This document shows positions 46,170 to 57,214 of a DNA stretch of 64,000 nucleotides, piece after piece. Under the pieces are notes generated by a model, which saw only the letters and a program-made list of their open reading frames with translations, made no database searches and had not been told where the DNA came from. The stretch comes from Atrina japonica (lineage: Eukaryota; Mollusca; Bivalvia; Pterioida; Pinnidae). Numbering within the stretch: the stretch's first letter is position 1; each line of letters begins with the position of its first letter. Made by a program: the position numbers and the translations under genes. The stretch is from contig BROG01000477.1 of the NCBI GenBank assembly GCA_030159075.1, positions 1-64,000 on the forward strand, in the 5' to 3' direction.

Positions 46170-49100
46170 AACATTTCAACATTACGACACACTAAAAAGA
46201 ATTTTTTTTCAAACCTCTTATTCTCTAACATGAGTACGTTTTAATTACCCAAAAATAGTTTAGCACCTCTTATTTTATGGACTGCATCAAAGTTTCGCCA
46301 AAAATTTTTCACAAAAAAATCATAAAACAGTTTATAATTTCACTGGCTAAATAAAAATGTTTTGTTTTCACCTCTGTGAAGTTGCTATACATTGTTTGAG
46401 TAGCACAGATGAAGTGAAAACATTTTACAATTTTGAAAAAAAAAAATAAAAAAAAAAAATGCATAAATAAAGATAGTAATATATCCAGAAAATCTATAAC
46501 AAGTTCCTTTTCTCCCGACTGGCCTTGAATGAGACGAAAGAGTCATAATCAACCGTACCATTACTTGTCACAAAACGATTTACAGGATGATCAAATACAA
46601 CATACATAGTGCCTCAACTCAATATGTATACATATATCCCTCACATAATAAATCGAAGGGTATAAAATCTACAAAATAGCAGTAAACCGATCTGCGATAT
46701 ATATATTTGTAACGTAAACACGTAGATCTTGGTTGTAAGGAATATGTGGTTATATACAGTTGCTTAGATACAAACTCCGCTGCTCTATGGTCATGCATAT
46801 ACGGTAAGTATTGACAATTTTTTTTTTATCCTTGTTTTACATGTTTTATGACTGAATAGTATACACGTAACTTACAAAATTTCTTGTGTTATGACATCAC
46901 ATGATACTGATTGATTTTGTCATGAATAAAATATAAAAAAGCGGCAATCTTATTACTTGTATGGATGACAACAGCCAAAAATTACTGGTCTATCTCTTAG
47001 CTAAAAAACATGTTCTGATCCTTTCCCCAAAGTTGGGGCTGATCAGTGATTCTTCAGAAGTTCCAGATATCAGGACAATTTTGAAAATCTAAATATAAGG
47101 ATTATACTTTTCTAAACTATCCATTGAAAATGCGAGAGAGAAAAAAAAACTGAAATTAAATTGACCAATCTTATGGGAAAGATATCGGCGTGAGTTTTGA
47201 TGTCGACTAATGCTATCATTCTTTGACTCATTGTCTAATACATTACAACAAACAACTAGTTCGCACACCTCACAGAACAACAAGTAAGATCAACATATAA
47301 ATCCATCGCTCAGCAAGTATGAAGTAAGTCACTTATACCTGTCCTCATCTGGGGTCAGTTTCACTAAAGGTCGTAACTTTACATGTAGACGTAAATCTAG
47401 ACTTACGTCTAAAATGAGTTTCACTAAAGGTCATATCTTCCTTCCTACACATAAGTTTACATCTGAATCTACGTCTCCTCCACACTACTACTTATTTCAC
47501 ATGTAACTTATGACCATTTGTGAAACTGAAACTACGCGCACCTAAATAAAATCATAACTCGAGTAACGTCTAAAGTTACGACTATGTTTACGGGCAAAGT
47601 TACAACCTTTAGTGAAACTGGCTCCTGACCCTTAACCCTTGAACCTGTCAGTTACACTGCAGTTATCTTCTGTAGATCAGACTTGCTAAACTAGCATCAA
47701 CAATGAAAGACTGACATTCACTCAATTTCATTCCTGTGAATTTAACATAGATACTACAAATCTGCAACTACCCGCAGACGAAAAAATAAATAAAGTCAAA
47801 ATCAAAATTGCACTTACATACTGTTTTTGAATTCTGAGAGATGTTTGTTTGCCAAGAGATTAAATTTCAGCTTATATATGATTGTACACACTTCATGTTT
47901 TTATTTATTTGATATTTGTAAATTGTCAATATTCATAGCTTATGAAAATCCTGAATTTCTAAAAATTCAAAAAGATTGATATATTGAGCAAAACAATGTC
48001 TATGTGGATGAGACTTTTGTCAAAAATTATGCATCTTCAACAATTTTTTTTATCATTTGTATTTTTACTTATCACCATTTGAAAAAGTCAGGAAGGTGAT
48101 CTGAGCAATTCAAATTTATTCATCCCTGTGTGCTATGAATTATGCCAGCAAAATAATACTTCTGTTGTGTATATATATAAAATCTAGTCCAATATTTTTT
48201 ACAAACATCAACAAACTAGGATTTGTCTTAACTCTAACTTTAACCAAGCTGCCTTGACCTCAGAAATCAGTAACATTTTCACACTTCTTTTGGCAGTGCC
48301 ACAAAAATCTCATATGTAAGTGAGTACAGAGACAAGTAATCTGTTTCAAAATGAGATCACTAAACATAATACAAAACCTGGGACATTAAAGAGACATGTT
48401 TGTTATTAGGAAAAAAACCAAACAAACAAACAGAGAAAGATAGAAAGAGAATGGGACTGATAGTTCAACAAAGAAATCAATCATTTTAATATGTTTTTAT
48501 TATGTGGAAACACCCTTACCTTTTGGGTGAAAAGGAGGAAATTTAAGGAGAAAGAAAAGTAGGGGGGAAATGTGATAATTGTCTTGAAATAATCATCTCA
48601 AAATCTGTTAACATAAAAATCAGAACCAGAAAAATCAACACATAAACAACAAAGGAAAATCAAAATTAAAACAATTGACTCTTGTGTATAAGTAGTATAT
48701 GTACAGAATTTACCCCATTCACCAGAGAATTTGACTAAAATAAATACACAATCTGGGCACTGTAGGACGAAAAAGAAAGAAAACAAACGGACAATAACAA
48801 ACAATGACCACTAAATACACATCTGATAAATCGTAAATACAACAGGAAGCATGAAATGATATAATCAACAAGGTCCTGTGCAAGATCTCAATAGGTGGGA
48901 ATCTTATACAAAATTTTACTTCCGAAGAATGTTTGTATGTGATGTTATTTAAGTTATCTCCCTTTACTAGTAGATTTGTCCCTAGATTCTGGAATATTGG
49001 TTTCAAATGTGTTTAAGCATAAAATTCTTTATAATAATACCTCCACATATGCACACGTTCTTTGTATTGTCCAGTTTATCACATATATCAAATCATAAAT

Positions 49101-49442
49101 GCATCAAAAGTCATTTACCTTATTATCTCCCTTTTTACATTTACTTTTTTTTTTTTTATAGATATTTCAAGCTATTATCACTTCCAGCTATATATATATG
49201 TGCCTTTGAAAACTCATCATTAAATATTTCAATAATTCGGATATCTACAGTTCACTAAATACACAACAAAATCCCCAAACAGATATATTGTAGTGTGCAA
49301 ATTAACTTCATCAACAATAAACGGCATCCGATACGAAATTGTTCTGTAAGCAAAACATTCAATAAATAGCTATAACATTCAATAAATAGCTATAACACTT
49401 GTTATTTCATTACAAAAGCTGACCTAGTTGAACCTATTACAT
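46170..49442 (-). other. Probable reticulon 3' UTR and downstream sequence
   Basis: These 3.3 kb left of the reticulon stop codon are poor in repeats except for one MITE (47351-47625) and simple A/T tracts, unlike the introns. Several TTTATT strings (for example near 47895 and 48492) would read AATAAA on the minus strand, but the cleavage site cannot be chosen from sequence alone. Confidence 0.35.
47351..47625. mobile_element. 275-bp MITE with GGGGTCAGTTTCACTAAAGG ends
   Basis: The left end is matched by 'cctttagtgaaactggctcc' at the right; the inverted repeats extend through 'tcgtaactttac'/'gcaaagttacaac'. 'gtttcactaaaggtc' occurs a second time internally at about 47422. No coding capacity. 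Confidence 0.8.
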
Positions 49443-49491
49443 CTACTGTTTCTTCTCCTTCTTCTTTAGGAAAGGAAGTTTAGCTTGCACT
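49443..49491 (-). CDS. RTN: Reticulon last coding exon with lysine-rich ER-retrieval tail
   Basis: After TTTTACAG one base completes Gln, then VQAKLPFLKKKEKKQ and TAG. It aligns with 'KIQAKIPGLKRKAE' at the end of vertebrate reticulons. The final residues K-E-K-K-Q have lysines at -5 and -3, fitting the KxKxx class of COPI retrieval signals found at reticulon C-termini. The coding part is 49 bases including the stop. Confidence 0.95.
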
Positions 49492-49632
49492 CTGTAAAAT
49501 AAAATATTGTATATTAGTCAGGGATATTGAGCAGTTTAGAATTTTTTTTTTAATTATATGGCCAACCATGAAAAGGTGACCTTTACAATCTGGTTTTTTT
49601 TTCTGACCTGATGTTATCTTTATACATTTTTA

Positions 49633-50845
49633 ACACAATATCAGCCACGGAGGTCTCCTTCTAACTTGACAGAGCCATGTGATATCAAGTTTTGTAGATC
49701 CCTATTATATCTTTACTACAAGCTGGTCAATACCAGCCACGGAGGCCCCTTCCTACATGATAGAGAGCATCATGTGACATCAAGTTTTGTAGATAGATCA
49801 CCTTCCCTATTACATTTTTACTACTAGCTGGTCAATACCAGCCACGGAGGCCCCTTCCGATAGAGCCACGGAGGATCACCCCCTTCATACATGATAGACG
49901 GAGCCCCTTCCTATGAGCCATGACATCAAGTTTTGTAGATAGATCACCTTCCCTATTACATTTTTACTACTAGCTGGTCAATACCATGTGACATCGTTTT
50001 GTAGATAGATCCCCCCTTCCTACACTAGCGATAGCCACGGAGGCCATGTGACATCAAGTTTTGTACATAATCATCTTCCCTAATAGATTTTTTACTACAA
50101 GCTGGTCAATACCAGCCACGGAGGCCCCTTCCTACACGACAGAGCCATGTGACATCAAGTTTTGTAGATAGATCACCTTCCCTATTACATTTTTACTACA
50201 AGCTGGTCAATACCAGCCACGGAGGCCCCTTCCTACACGATAGAGCCATGTGACATCAAGTTTTGTACATAATCATCTTCCCTAATAGATCTTTTACTAC
50301 AAGCTGGTCAATACCAGCCACGGAGGCCCCTTCCTACATGATAGAGCCATGTGACATCAAGTTTTGTAGATAGATCACCTTCCCTACTACTGATAGAGCC
50401 CCTTCCTACATGATAGAGCCATGTGACATCAAGTTTTGTAGATAGATCACCTTCCCTATTACATTTTTACTACAAGCTGGTCAATACCAGCCACGGAGGC
50501 CCCTTCCTACATGATAGAGCCATGTGACATCAAGTTTTGTAGATAGATCACCTCACCTTCCCTATAGAGCCATACATCAAGTTTTTACTATTACAAGCTG
50601 GTCAATACCCAGCCACGGTAGGCCCCCCTTCCTACACAAGCTGGTCAATAGAGCCCCTGTGACACATCAAGTTTTGTAGTAGATAGATCACTACTTCCCA
50701 GCCACGGATTACATAGAGCCATTTTTACTACTAGCTGGTCAATACCAGCCACGGAGGCCCCTTCCTACATGATAGAGCCATGTGACATCAAGTTTTGTAC
50801 ATAATCATCTTCCCTAATAGATTTTTTACTACTAGCTGGTCAATA
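49633..50845. repeat. ~100-bp tandem array with SINE-head fragment, partly scrambled
   Basis: In the last reticulon intron, about ten copies of a unit containing 'ctggtcaataccagccacgg', 'aggccccttcctacatgata', 'gagccatgtgacatcaagtt' and 'ttgtagatagatcaccttcc' follow one another. Several copies are broken and reordered (49860-50040, 50380-50400, 50550-50720). 'gccacggaggcccc' equals the reversed 5' head of SINE family A, so a SINE head was probably captured into the repeat unit. Confidence 0.85.
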
Positions 50846-50869
50846 CCAAATTCTACTGATCAGCTTCTA

Positions 50870-51072
50870 TTTCTGAATAACTGGAAATTTTCGCCCTTTT
50901 GCGACAGAAAATATACTCATCCCGTCGTAAATTTGTCCTAAATCACCAGTCTCATGGATGACATGTATTTTACTTCACTTAAATGGCTTGAAAATTTCAC
51001 TTTCATTTCAAATTCGCCCTATCATCTAATAAATGGCAAAAAATAAAAGGGAGTGAAAATTTCAGGTATAAA
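50870..51072. mobile_element. MITE related to 15046-15286
   Basis: 'ataactggaaattttcgccc' near the left and 'gggagtgaaaatttcaggta' at the right are inverted partners. The interior 'caccagtctcatggatgaca' matches 'cgccgaagtctcatggatag' of the other copy. It lies about 115 bases from a reticulon exon. Confidence 0.65.
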
Positions 51073-51188
51073 GTATTTTTAGGTTATAACTCATGCATGT
51101 TGTTTGTTCTCATCACATGACAGCAGTGGACCAATCAGATCATTCCTAGGTATGTAATAATCCACTATATAAGCACATGTATACTTAC

Positions 51189-51247
51189 TGACTAACGACG
51201 TTATTGATTTGACTACGAGCGATGTTGACGTAATTATCAATCTGCAC
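51189..51247 (-). CDS. RTN: Reticulon exon: C-terminal helix
   Basis: This 59-base exon follows TATTTCAG and precedes GTAAG. It encodes VQIDNYVNIARSQINNVVS plus two bases. It corresponds to the family segment 'AQIDHYLGLANKNVKDAM': QID-Y and a heptad-like amphipathic pattern are kept. This part of the RTN domain forms the C-terminal amphipathic helix in characterised members. Confidence 0.94.
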
Positions 51248-51442
51248 CTGAAATAGCATAGCATATTCAGTTTTACTACCGTTATCATCATAAGCTGTAT
51301 CATCAGTTATTCATTTATTTGATATGCAAATTTTAGCCACTGCAATATTTCATATTCATTATATGATCCAAATGGTTCAATATAGCAAAGAACTTATATA
51401 TGACTTGTATAAATCATGTGGATATATAGCTTTAAAAAAAAA

Positions 51443-52178
51443 TTGAAGAAATTAGGTCATTGTGCTGATGTTATACTTTACTATAATTCTGAAGGAATTA
51501 GGTCGTCGTGCTGATATTATACTTTACTATAAATATGAAGAAATTAGGTCGTCGTGCTGATGTTATACTTTACTATAAATATGAAGAAATTAGGTCGTTG
51601 TGCTGATGTTATACTTTACTATCATTCTGAAGAAATTAGGTCGTCATGCTGATGTTAAACTTTACTATAAATATTAAGAAATTAGGTCGTCATGCTGATG
51701 TTATACTCTACTATAAATATGAAGAAATTAGGTCGTTGCTGATGTTATACTCTACTATAATTCTGAAGAAATTAGGTCGTTGTGCTGATGTTATACTTTA
51801 CTATAATTCTGAAGAAATTAGGTCGTCGTGCTGATGTTATACTTTACTATAAATATTAAGAAATTAGGTCGTCGTCATCGTGCTGATGTTATACTTTACT
51901 ATAAATACGAAGAAATTAGGTCGTCGTGCTGATGTTATACTTATTCTAAGAAATTATGATGTTATACTTTACTATAAATATGAAGAAATTAGGTCTTCGT
52001 GCTGATGTTATACTTTACTATAAATAGAGAATGTTATACTTAACTATAAAATTAGGTCTGATGTTATACTTTACTATAAATATGAAGAAATTAGGTCGTC
52101 GTGCTGATGTTATACTTAACTATAAATCTGAAGAGATTAGGTCATGGTGCTGATATAATGCTTTAAGATAAATTTGAA
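51443..52178. repeat. ~46-bp tandem repeat in a reticulon intron
   Basis: About 16 copies of 'gaagaaattaggtcgtcgtg', 'ctgatgttatactttactat' and 'aaatat' or 'aattct' fill the intron between the exons at 51189 and 52261. Copies between 51930 and 52070 are truncated. Confidence 0.93.
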
Positions 52179-52260
52179 GTGTATAAAATTCAAACATGTA
52201 CAGTGCTTGTTGATCAACCCCGTTACAGAAAGATATTTACAAGATGAAAACATTACTTAC

Positions 52261-52307
52261 CTTGTAAGTTTCATAAATTTTAGGTAATGTGAAGATATTG
52301 ACAACAA
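52261..52307 (-). CDS. RTN: Reticulon exon: end of second hairpin
   Basis: This small 47-base exon follows TTTTTTCCAG and precedes GTAAG. Two bases complete Val, followed by VVNIFTLPKIYETYK. It matches the 'FSVPVIYERHQ' region of reticulons: P-x-IYE marks the end of the second hydrophobic segment. It is bordered by the 46-bp tandem array on the downstream side and a CA-rich tract upstream. Confidence 0.94.
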
Positions 52308-52392
52308 CTGGAAAAAAGAAACAGAACAATAAATATTATTGGAAATTTGTTTATAAGAGTCAAAGAAGACAAGCAAGAAGACGATAACTGTA

Positions 52393-52860
52393 ACACACTC
52401 AAAACACAAACACATATACAAATACAATTACACACATATACAAACACACTCATATATATATACAAACACATAATACAAAAACACTCATACATATACAAAC
52501 ACAACTTCACATATTTATAAACACAAATGTATTTACAAATGAATACACATATAGATGTATCCACACACACAAACACACATTCAAGTACACACAAACACAT
52601 ACAAACCAAATTTCACGCATATATAATTATAAACATATGCAGATGCATATACAAATGCATACACATATGCAAACACAATCACACACATATATAAACAAAT
52701 GCAGATGTATATACAAATGCATAGACATATACAAACACAATTACAACATACATGTATACAAACATACTCAATCACAATTACTCACATATAAACATATACA
52801 AATGTATATATACAAACATTAACACATGTACCAGGTATACAAACACACTCAAACACACAT
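52393..52860. repeat. Cryptically simple ACA/ATA-rich tract
   Basis: Over 460 bases the plus strand is built of 'acacaaacacatatacaaat'-like words with hardly any G. The cysteine- and tyrosine-rich open frames read on the opposite strand are by-products of this composition. Confidence 0.9.
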
Positions 52861-53130
52861 ACATGTACTGGTATTCTTCAAAATTACTTTAACAAACAGT
52901 TCATGGCAATGATCATAACTACATTTGTTTGTCTTACCCAACACTCAACAGTTTTCAAGTTACATGATGGTGGGTAACACAAAATGAAGAACCTAAAATG
53001 ATCCTGGATTTTTTATATGTTGGGTGGGAATTTTTATGGGGCTCATAACTAAAATATGTATTTGTACTGACATTGAAAATCTATGAAAGAAGCGTATATT
53101 GTTCAGTTGTGTTGTAGAATATGTCCATTT

Positions 53131-53278
53131 AAGGATTGTTTTTCATTCTTTGAAAAAACATGGAATGTTCATGCAAGGGCTCATGGAAAAAAATTCTGTG
53201 CAGCACTAACGTTTTTCCATGATCCACAGTATGTACATGTATATTCCATGTTTTTTCAAAAAATGAAAAACAATCCTT
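53131..53278. mobile_element. 148-bp perfect-style hairpin MITE
   Basis: The left arm starts 'aaggattgtttttcattctt' and the right arm ends 'aaaatgaaaaacaatcctt'. Arms of about 37 bases pair almost without mismatch; inside, 'ctcatggaaaaa' and 'tttttccatgat' pair again. Only about 30 bases are left unpaired in the centre. It lies in a reticulon intron. Confidence 0.8.
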
Positions 53279-53831
53279 ATGTTTATATATAATACCATTT
53301 TCTGTGAAACTGTAGTCAGCTGGATAAGAAATTCATTCTATGTTATTGACTTTACCGGGCTGGGTGGGGTGGGGTGGGGTTGTTCATATGACATAGCAGC
53401 TGAACAGCTGTGTGTCAAGCATTAAATATACAACTGGTCTGTATATTTGCAATGAAGGAAAGAACAGTCTGTATGTAAATATTATTTAATTTTTATCCAA
53501 ACATATTACATACATTGATAATAAATGCGCTTATACACGGATATTTTAAAAATAAAATAGATCCATGTTCTAATATAGTTCTATGTATTAAGGCAACAAG
53601 TACAAGCATATCACAACTGGCAAACCTTTTCACAAATCAGCATAGACTCAAAATCTGTACTGAAGAAGCTGATAGCATAAAGCTCTAACCACACAGCTAT
53701 GGTGAGCACCCAATATTTCGTGAAAATCTATCATCTTGCCATGAAAAATTCCAGGGCCAGAATTATCATGAAAATGTTTTTAAGAATTCTTTTAAAAAAT
53801 ACAAATAAAAGAGATGGTATTTTTAACCAAA

Positions 53832-54012
53832 GAGGGGTCAACAATCATAAACATTTCCATTTGTCCTGCAGGACAAATTGTATTGACATCTGCGTGTCTG
53901 AATGCAAAAATTATTTTTGTCTTAAAATTTTCATTGAGAAATAACATTTACTTGTCCGTTGGCAAAATAGGTTTACCCTAGACAATCGGACAAATGTGAT
54001 TGTTGAGCCCTG
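53832..54012. mobile_element. hAT-like inverted-repeat remnant beside a reticulon exon
   Basis: The left end 'gaggggtcaacaatcataaa' and the right end 'aatgtgattgttgagccctg' are diverged inverted repeats of the CAGGGCTCAACA type seen at 647-2347; 'catttgtcc' / 'ggacaaatg' follow on the inner sides. No convincing target duplication. It ends 26 bases from the donor of the reticulon exon at 54039. Confidence 0.6.
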
Positions 54013-54038
54013 CCCAATAATTATGAGAAACCACATAC

Positions 54039-54108
54039 CCAAAATGATGAGAGTCATTCCATTAAACCATGATCCCACATAGGTCAATACCCACAACAGA
54101 AGTGCAAA
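54039..54108 (-). CDS. RTN: Reticulon exon: start of second hairpin
   Basis: This 70-base exon is flanked by TTTTTCAG and GTATG. It encodes FALLLWVLTYVGSWFNGMTL then IIL plus one base. It aligns with the FAVLMWVFTYVGALFNGLTL segment of vertebrate reticulons, the start of the second membrane hairpin. A hAT-like inverted-repeat remnant ends only 26 bases beyond its donor. Confidence 0.96.
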
Positions 54109-54412
54109 CTGAAAAATGAAAATAAAAAAGTTTTAAAACTTAACCATTCAGCAATTATATTTACAAGTAAGTGATCCTGTAGTGAAAACAGTCACAGAGA
54201 GACGATTAGTAAAAAAAAAAAAAAAAAAAGTCAGTTAGACCTCAACTAAATTTAGCCAAAGTGAAACTGGAAGTCAATGTGAAACAAAAACTCAAGTAAT
54301 AAATGTGCAGATGACTAAAAAGGATGAAGTCAGATTTGAGAGAATTTGCATTTGCAAAATGCTGTAAGATAAAAACTATGTCTCAAAACTCCGATATCTC
54401 TCTATTTCCATC

Positions 54413-54695
54413 TACAGTTATTGGTGTACTTATTTATATTGTTAAATTTAGCAATATCTAAGGCCACATTAAATAATTGTTCAGTTATTGCTGCACTAAT
54501 TAATTTATACTGTTAATTTTAGCAGTATCTAAGGCCACAATGAATAACTTTTCAATTATTGGCGCACTAATTTATACTGTTAATTTTAGCAGTATCTAAG
54601 GCCACAATGAATAACTTTTCAATTATTGGCGCACTAATTTATACTGTTAATTTTAGCAGTATCTAAGGCCACATTCAATATTTTTTCAGTTATAC
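54413..54695. repeat. ~67-bp tandem repeat, 4 copies
   Basis: 'ggcgcactaatttatactgt', 'taattttagcagtatctaag' and 'gccacaatgaataacttttc' repeat four times; the two central copies are nearly identical and the outer ones diverged. Confidence 0.9.
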
Positions 54696-54824
54696 TGTTG
54701 TGGAGTTACAATGTGGATGGAAAAAGATTGTCAGCCATCTACAACTGGCAAATTTCCCCATAGATTCAGCTTAAGATCCAGTGAAGGTCAAAGCTAGATG
54801 TGATGTAATGTTATATCATGCTAA

Positions 54825-55195
54825 AACCACTCATGGTAACATGTATATGCTAGAGCAACTCAAGTTACAGATATCATATGCTAGAGCAACTCAGGTGATA
54901 AATGTTATATGCTAGAGCCACTCTGGTGACATGTCATATGCTAGAACCACTCAGGTGACTTATGTCATATGCTAGAACCACTCAGGTGACATATGCTAGA
55001 GCCACTTGGGGGCCAATTGTCATATGCTAGAACCACTCAGGTGACAGATGTCATGTGCTAGAACCACTCAGGTGACAGATGTCATATGCTAGAACCATTA
55101 AGGTGACAGATGTCATATGCTAAACCCACTCAAATGACAGATGTCATATGCTAAAACCACTCAGGTGACAAATGTCAAATGCTAAAACCACTCAG
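54825..55195. repeat. ~31-bp tandem repeat in a reticulon intron
   Basis: About eleven copies of 'atgctagaaccactcaggtg' plus 'acagatgtcat', with some shortened units, lie between the exons at 54039 and 55394. Confidence 0.9.
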
Positions 55196-55393
55196 CCATA
55201 ACACATTCAAGTTATTCATTTAAGTCTACAAAACCTGATAATATCAGCCCCAAAAATGCATATGCCCAAAACATAAAGAAACAGAAACATCAGGGGCTCC
55301 ATTCTAAACTTATGTTACAATCTAACTACATAATTTAAACCGGTAATTAATATATAATTCATACTGGTAAATGATATGTAATTAATCACCGAC

Positions 55394-55532
55394 CTTAAGT
55401 GAGTCAACCATATCTTCGATAAGGAAGAGCCGTCTGAGTTCTCTAAGAGTACAGTTAATATGCTTGAGTATGTTGGCTCCTGCTTGTATGGCCTTGTCCT
55501 CTGGCAGATCAATGTCCATATCCAAATATGCT
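55394..55532 (-). CDS. RTN: Reticulon exon: 66-residue loop
   Basis: This 139-base exon completes Arg with AG+A and encodes AYLDMDIDLPEDKAIQAGAN, then ILKHINCTLRELRRLFLIED and MVDSLK. It corresponds to the Nogo-66 loop (VNCTIKELRRLFLVDDLVDSLK in the human RTN family): N-C-T, ELRRLFL and D-VDSLK are all retained. From RVYK in the previous exon to SLK here is 66 residues. The donor is AAG|GTCGGT, weaker than average. The exon is invisible in long open frames of its own phase. Confidence 0.96.
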
Positions 55533-55595
55533 CTAATTAGTAAAATAAAATAAGGAAAATTATAAAGTTCAATGAACTGGCGCTAATTAGTCATA

Positions 55596-55676
55596 TTAAC
55601 TCATCAACCCCTGAAAAACAATAGACTCTTCTGTAAATCAATGACCCAAATGGGTCTTTAGGGATGAATAAATTAA
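55596..55676. mobile_element. TTAA-type palindromic MITE, copy 5
   Basis: TTAACTCATCAACCCCTGAA at the left and 'gggatgaataaattaa' at the right; TTAA is present at both ends. Confidence 0.75.
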
Positions 55677-56148
55677 AAAGCAAAACATTCATGAAATTGT
55701 TGAAAAAAACTAAATTTATTGTATGGAAACCAAAATACTGCGAATACTGAGACAAAAAAAAAAAAAAAACCCTCTGACCTTCAATTTATTGTACAGAAAC
55801 CAAAACGTTGCAAATGCTGAAACCAACTTAAAACAATTAGTCCTCTGATCTTCAATCCTGGGACATAAAAATGAGATAAACAATTTGCAAATACAAAGTT
55901 GTGATTTGATAATGGTGAAAATGGGGGAAAATGGCTCATTTGTAGGGGTTTTAAGTGGAAAATAACATTACAGCAAAATTTTTGAAAAAGGAGGAATTCC
56001 TCAAACTGGAAGAAAATTCTCATTCCTGGAAATGATTGATTTTTATTACAAGTCATTTATTGTTATGAATGTTAAGAATACAGAAATTACATGAACACTT
56101 TTACAGCTATAAAACAAGTATTAAAATTGTGCTGAGGAATTAATTCAG

Positions 56149-56412
56149 ATTTTGATTTGAATAAAAATGTAGTGACTCACACCACACTCAACAATTTTTC
56201 AGCTACATGGTGGTGACCAGTATTTACTGGTGGAGGAGAAAACGCAGTTATGATGTAAACGAGACGAAACCACCAGACTTCAGCAAGTTAACTGGCAAAC
56301 TTTCTCACAAAAATCAGCTTAGGTTTCAGTGTGCTCGAACCTGCACTGATTTGAAATGAGAGACTTTATGGTTCAAAGCACGATGCTCCAACCAATTTCA
56401 CAGTGACTCAGA
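56149..56412 (-). mobile_element. tRNA-derived SINE, family A, degraded
   Basis: Read on the minus strand it ends in 'attgttgagtgtggtgtgag' and contains 'ctcctccaccagtaaatact' and 'agaaagtttgccagttaact'. The tRNA-like head is diverged, although a B box-like 'ggttcgagcaca' can be seen. Confidence 0.7.
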
Positions 56413-57214
56413 TTCCTCAGGTGGGCAGCACAAAATATGCCATTTCTAACAAATAACATAAATACAGGTAATGTCCAACTGCCCCATAACTTTTCTATCT
56501 AATACAGGTTTTCCGATGATGTAGTTTGACTAAATCCAGAATTGAAATAGGGACCTTTGGTTTGTAAAACGAGGACAAAAAGAACCTTATTGGTTATCTG
56601 AGTTCACTCCCTTTACACAGACCTCTTTGACCCAGAGATAAGTGTTGCCCATACCCTAAAGATGCTACATGTACATAACAAATTTGATGGGTACTTTCTG
56701 AGAAGTTGAAAATGAACAGAAGTTAATATATGCATCACACATGTACACACATGCAAATGGAGACTTAACTCATTTCTTTGCCCTATAAGACCTCACCCAC
56801 CAAACTACCATCAATTAATTGCATGAAAAATATTAGAACTACACACACCAAAATCTGAAATACTTCATACAGAACATTTTGTACTGATATGATAAAACAG
56901 TCAATTTTATCTAAAATACATCAAAATCTTCATGTTAAAATTGTACTGGCCAATATTTATTGTAAATGAACATAAAATGACAGAACCTAAGTATACTTTC
57001 ACAGCACATTATTTTCATTTATTATAATCTATTTATTAAGAATTAGTGTTACAGGATGAAATTCAGTTTCATCTTAAAATTGGTAAACACTTGAAAGCCT
57101 TAATTTTTAAAATGAGTATGCCTTATACAAGTTCTTGCATTGAACCAAGAGAGAGAGTGGGGAATCAATGATTGTCTCATTTCTGCTCAAGGCTCCCTGT
57201 GTCATATGACTCAC

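Larger units (their letters stand above)
37542..49442. other. Intergenic region between ASPG and the reticulon gene
   Basis: This region of about 11.9 kb separates the start codon of ASPG from the stop codon of the reticulon gene; both genes face left. It contains the 26-bp array, the pogo-embedded satellite, a degenerate 'attgtgcgca' repeat and several MITEs. No open frame has protein-like character; the 167-codon frame at 40157-40660 is repeat DNA. The right-hand 2-3 kb should include the reticulon 3' UTR, and the first few hundred bases the ASPG promoter. Confidence 0.7.

Noticed and set aside
52280..52775. Cysteine- and tyrosine-rich open frames on the minus strand
   Set aside because: They are translations of an ACA/ATA-rich low-complexity tract; the real exon nearby is only 52261-52307.
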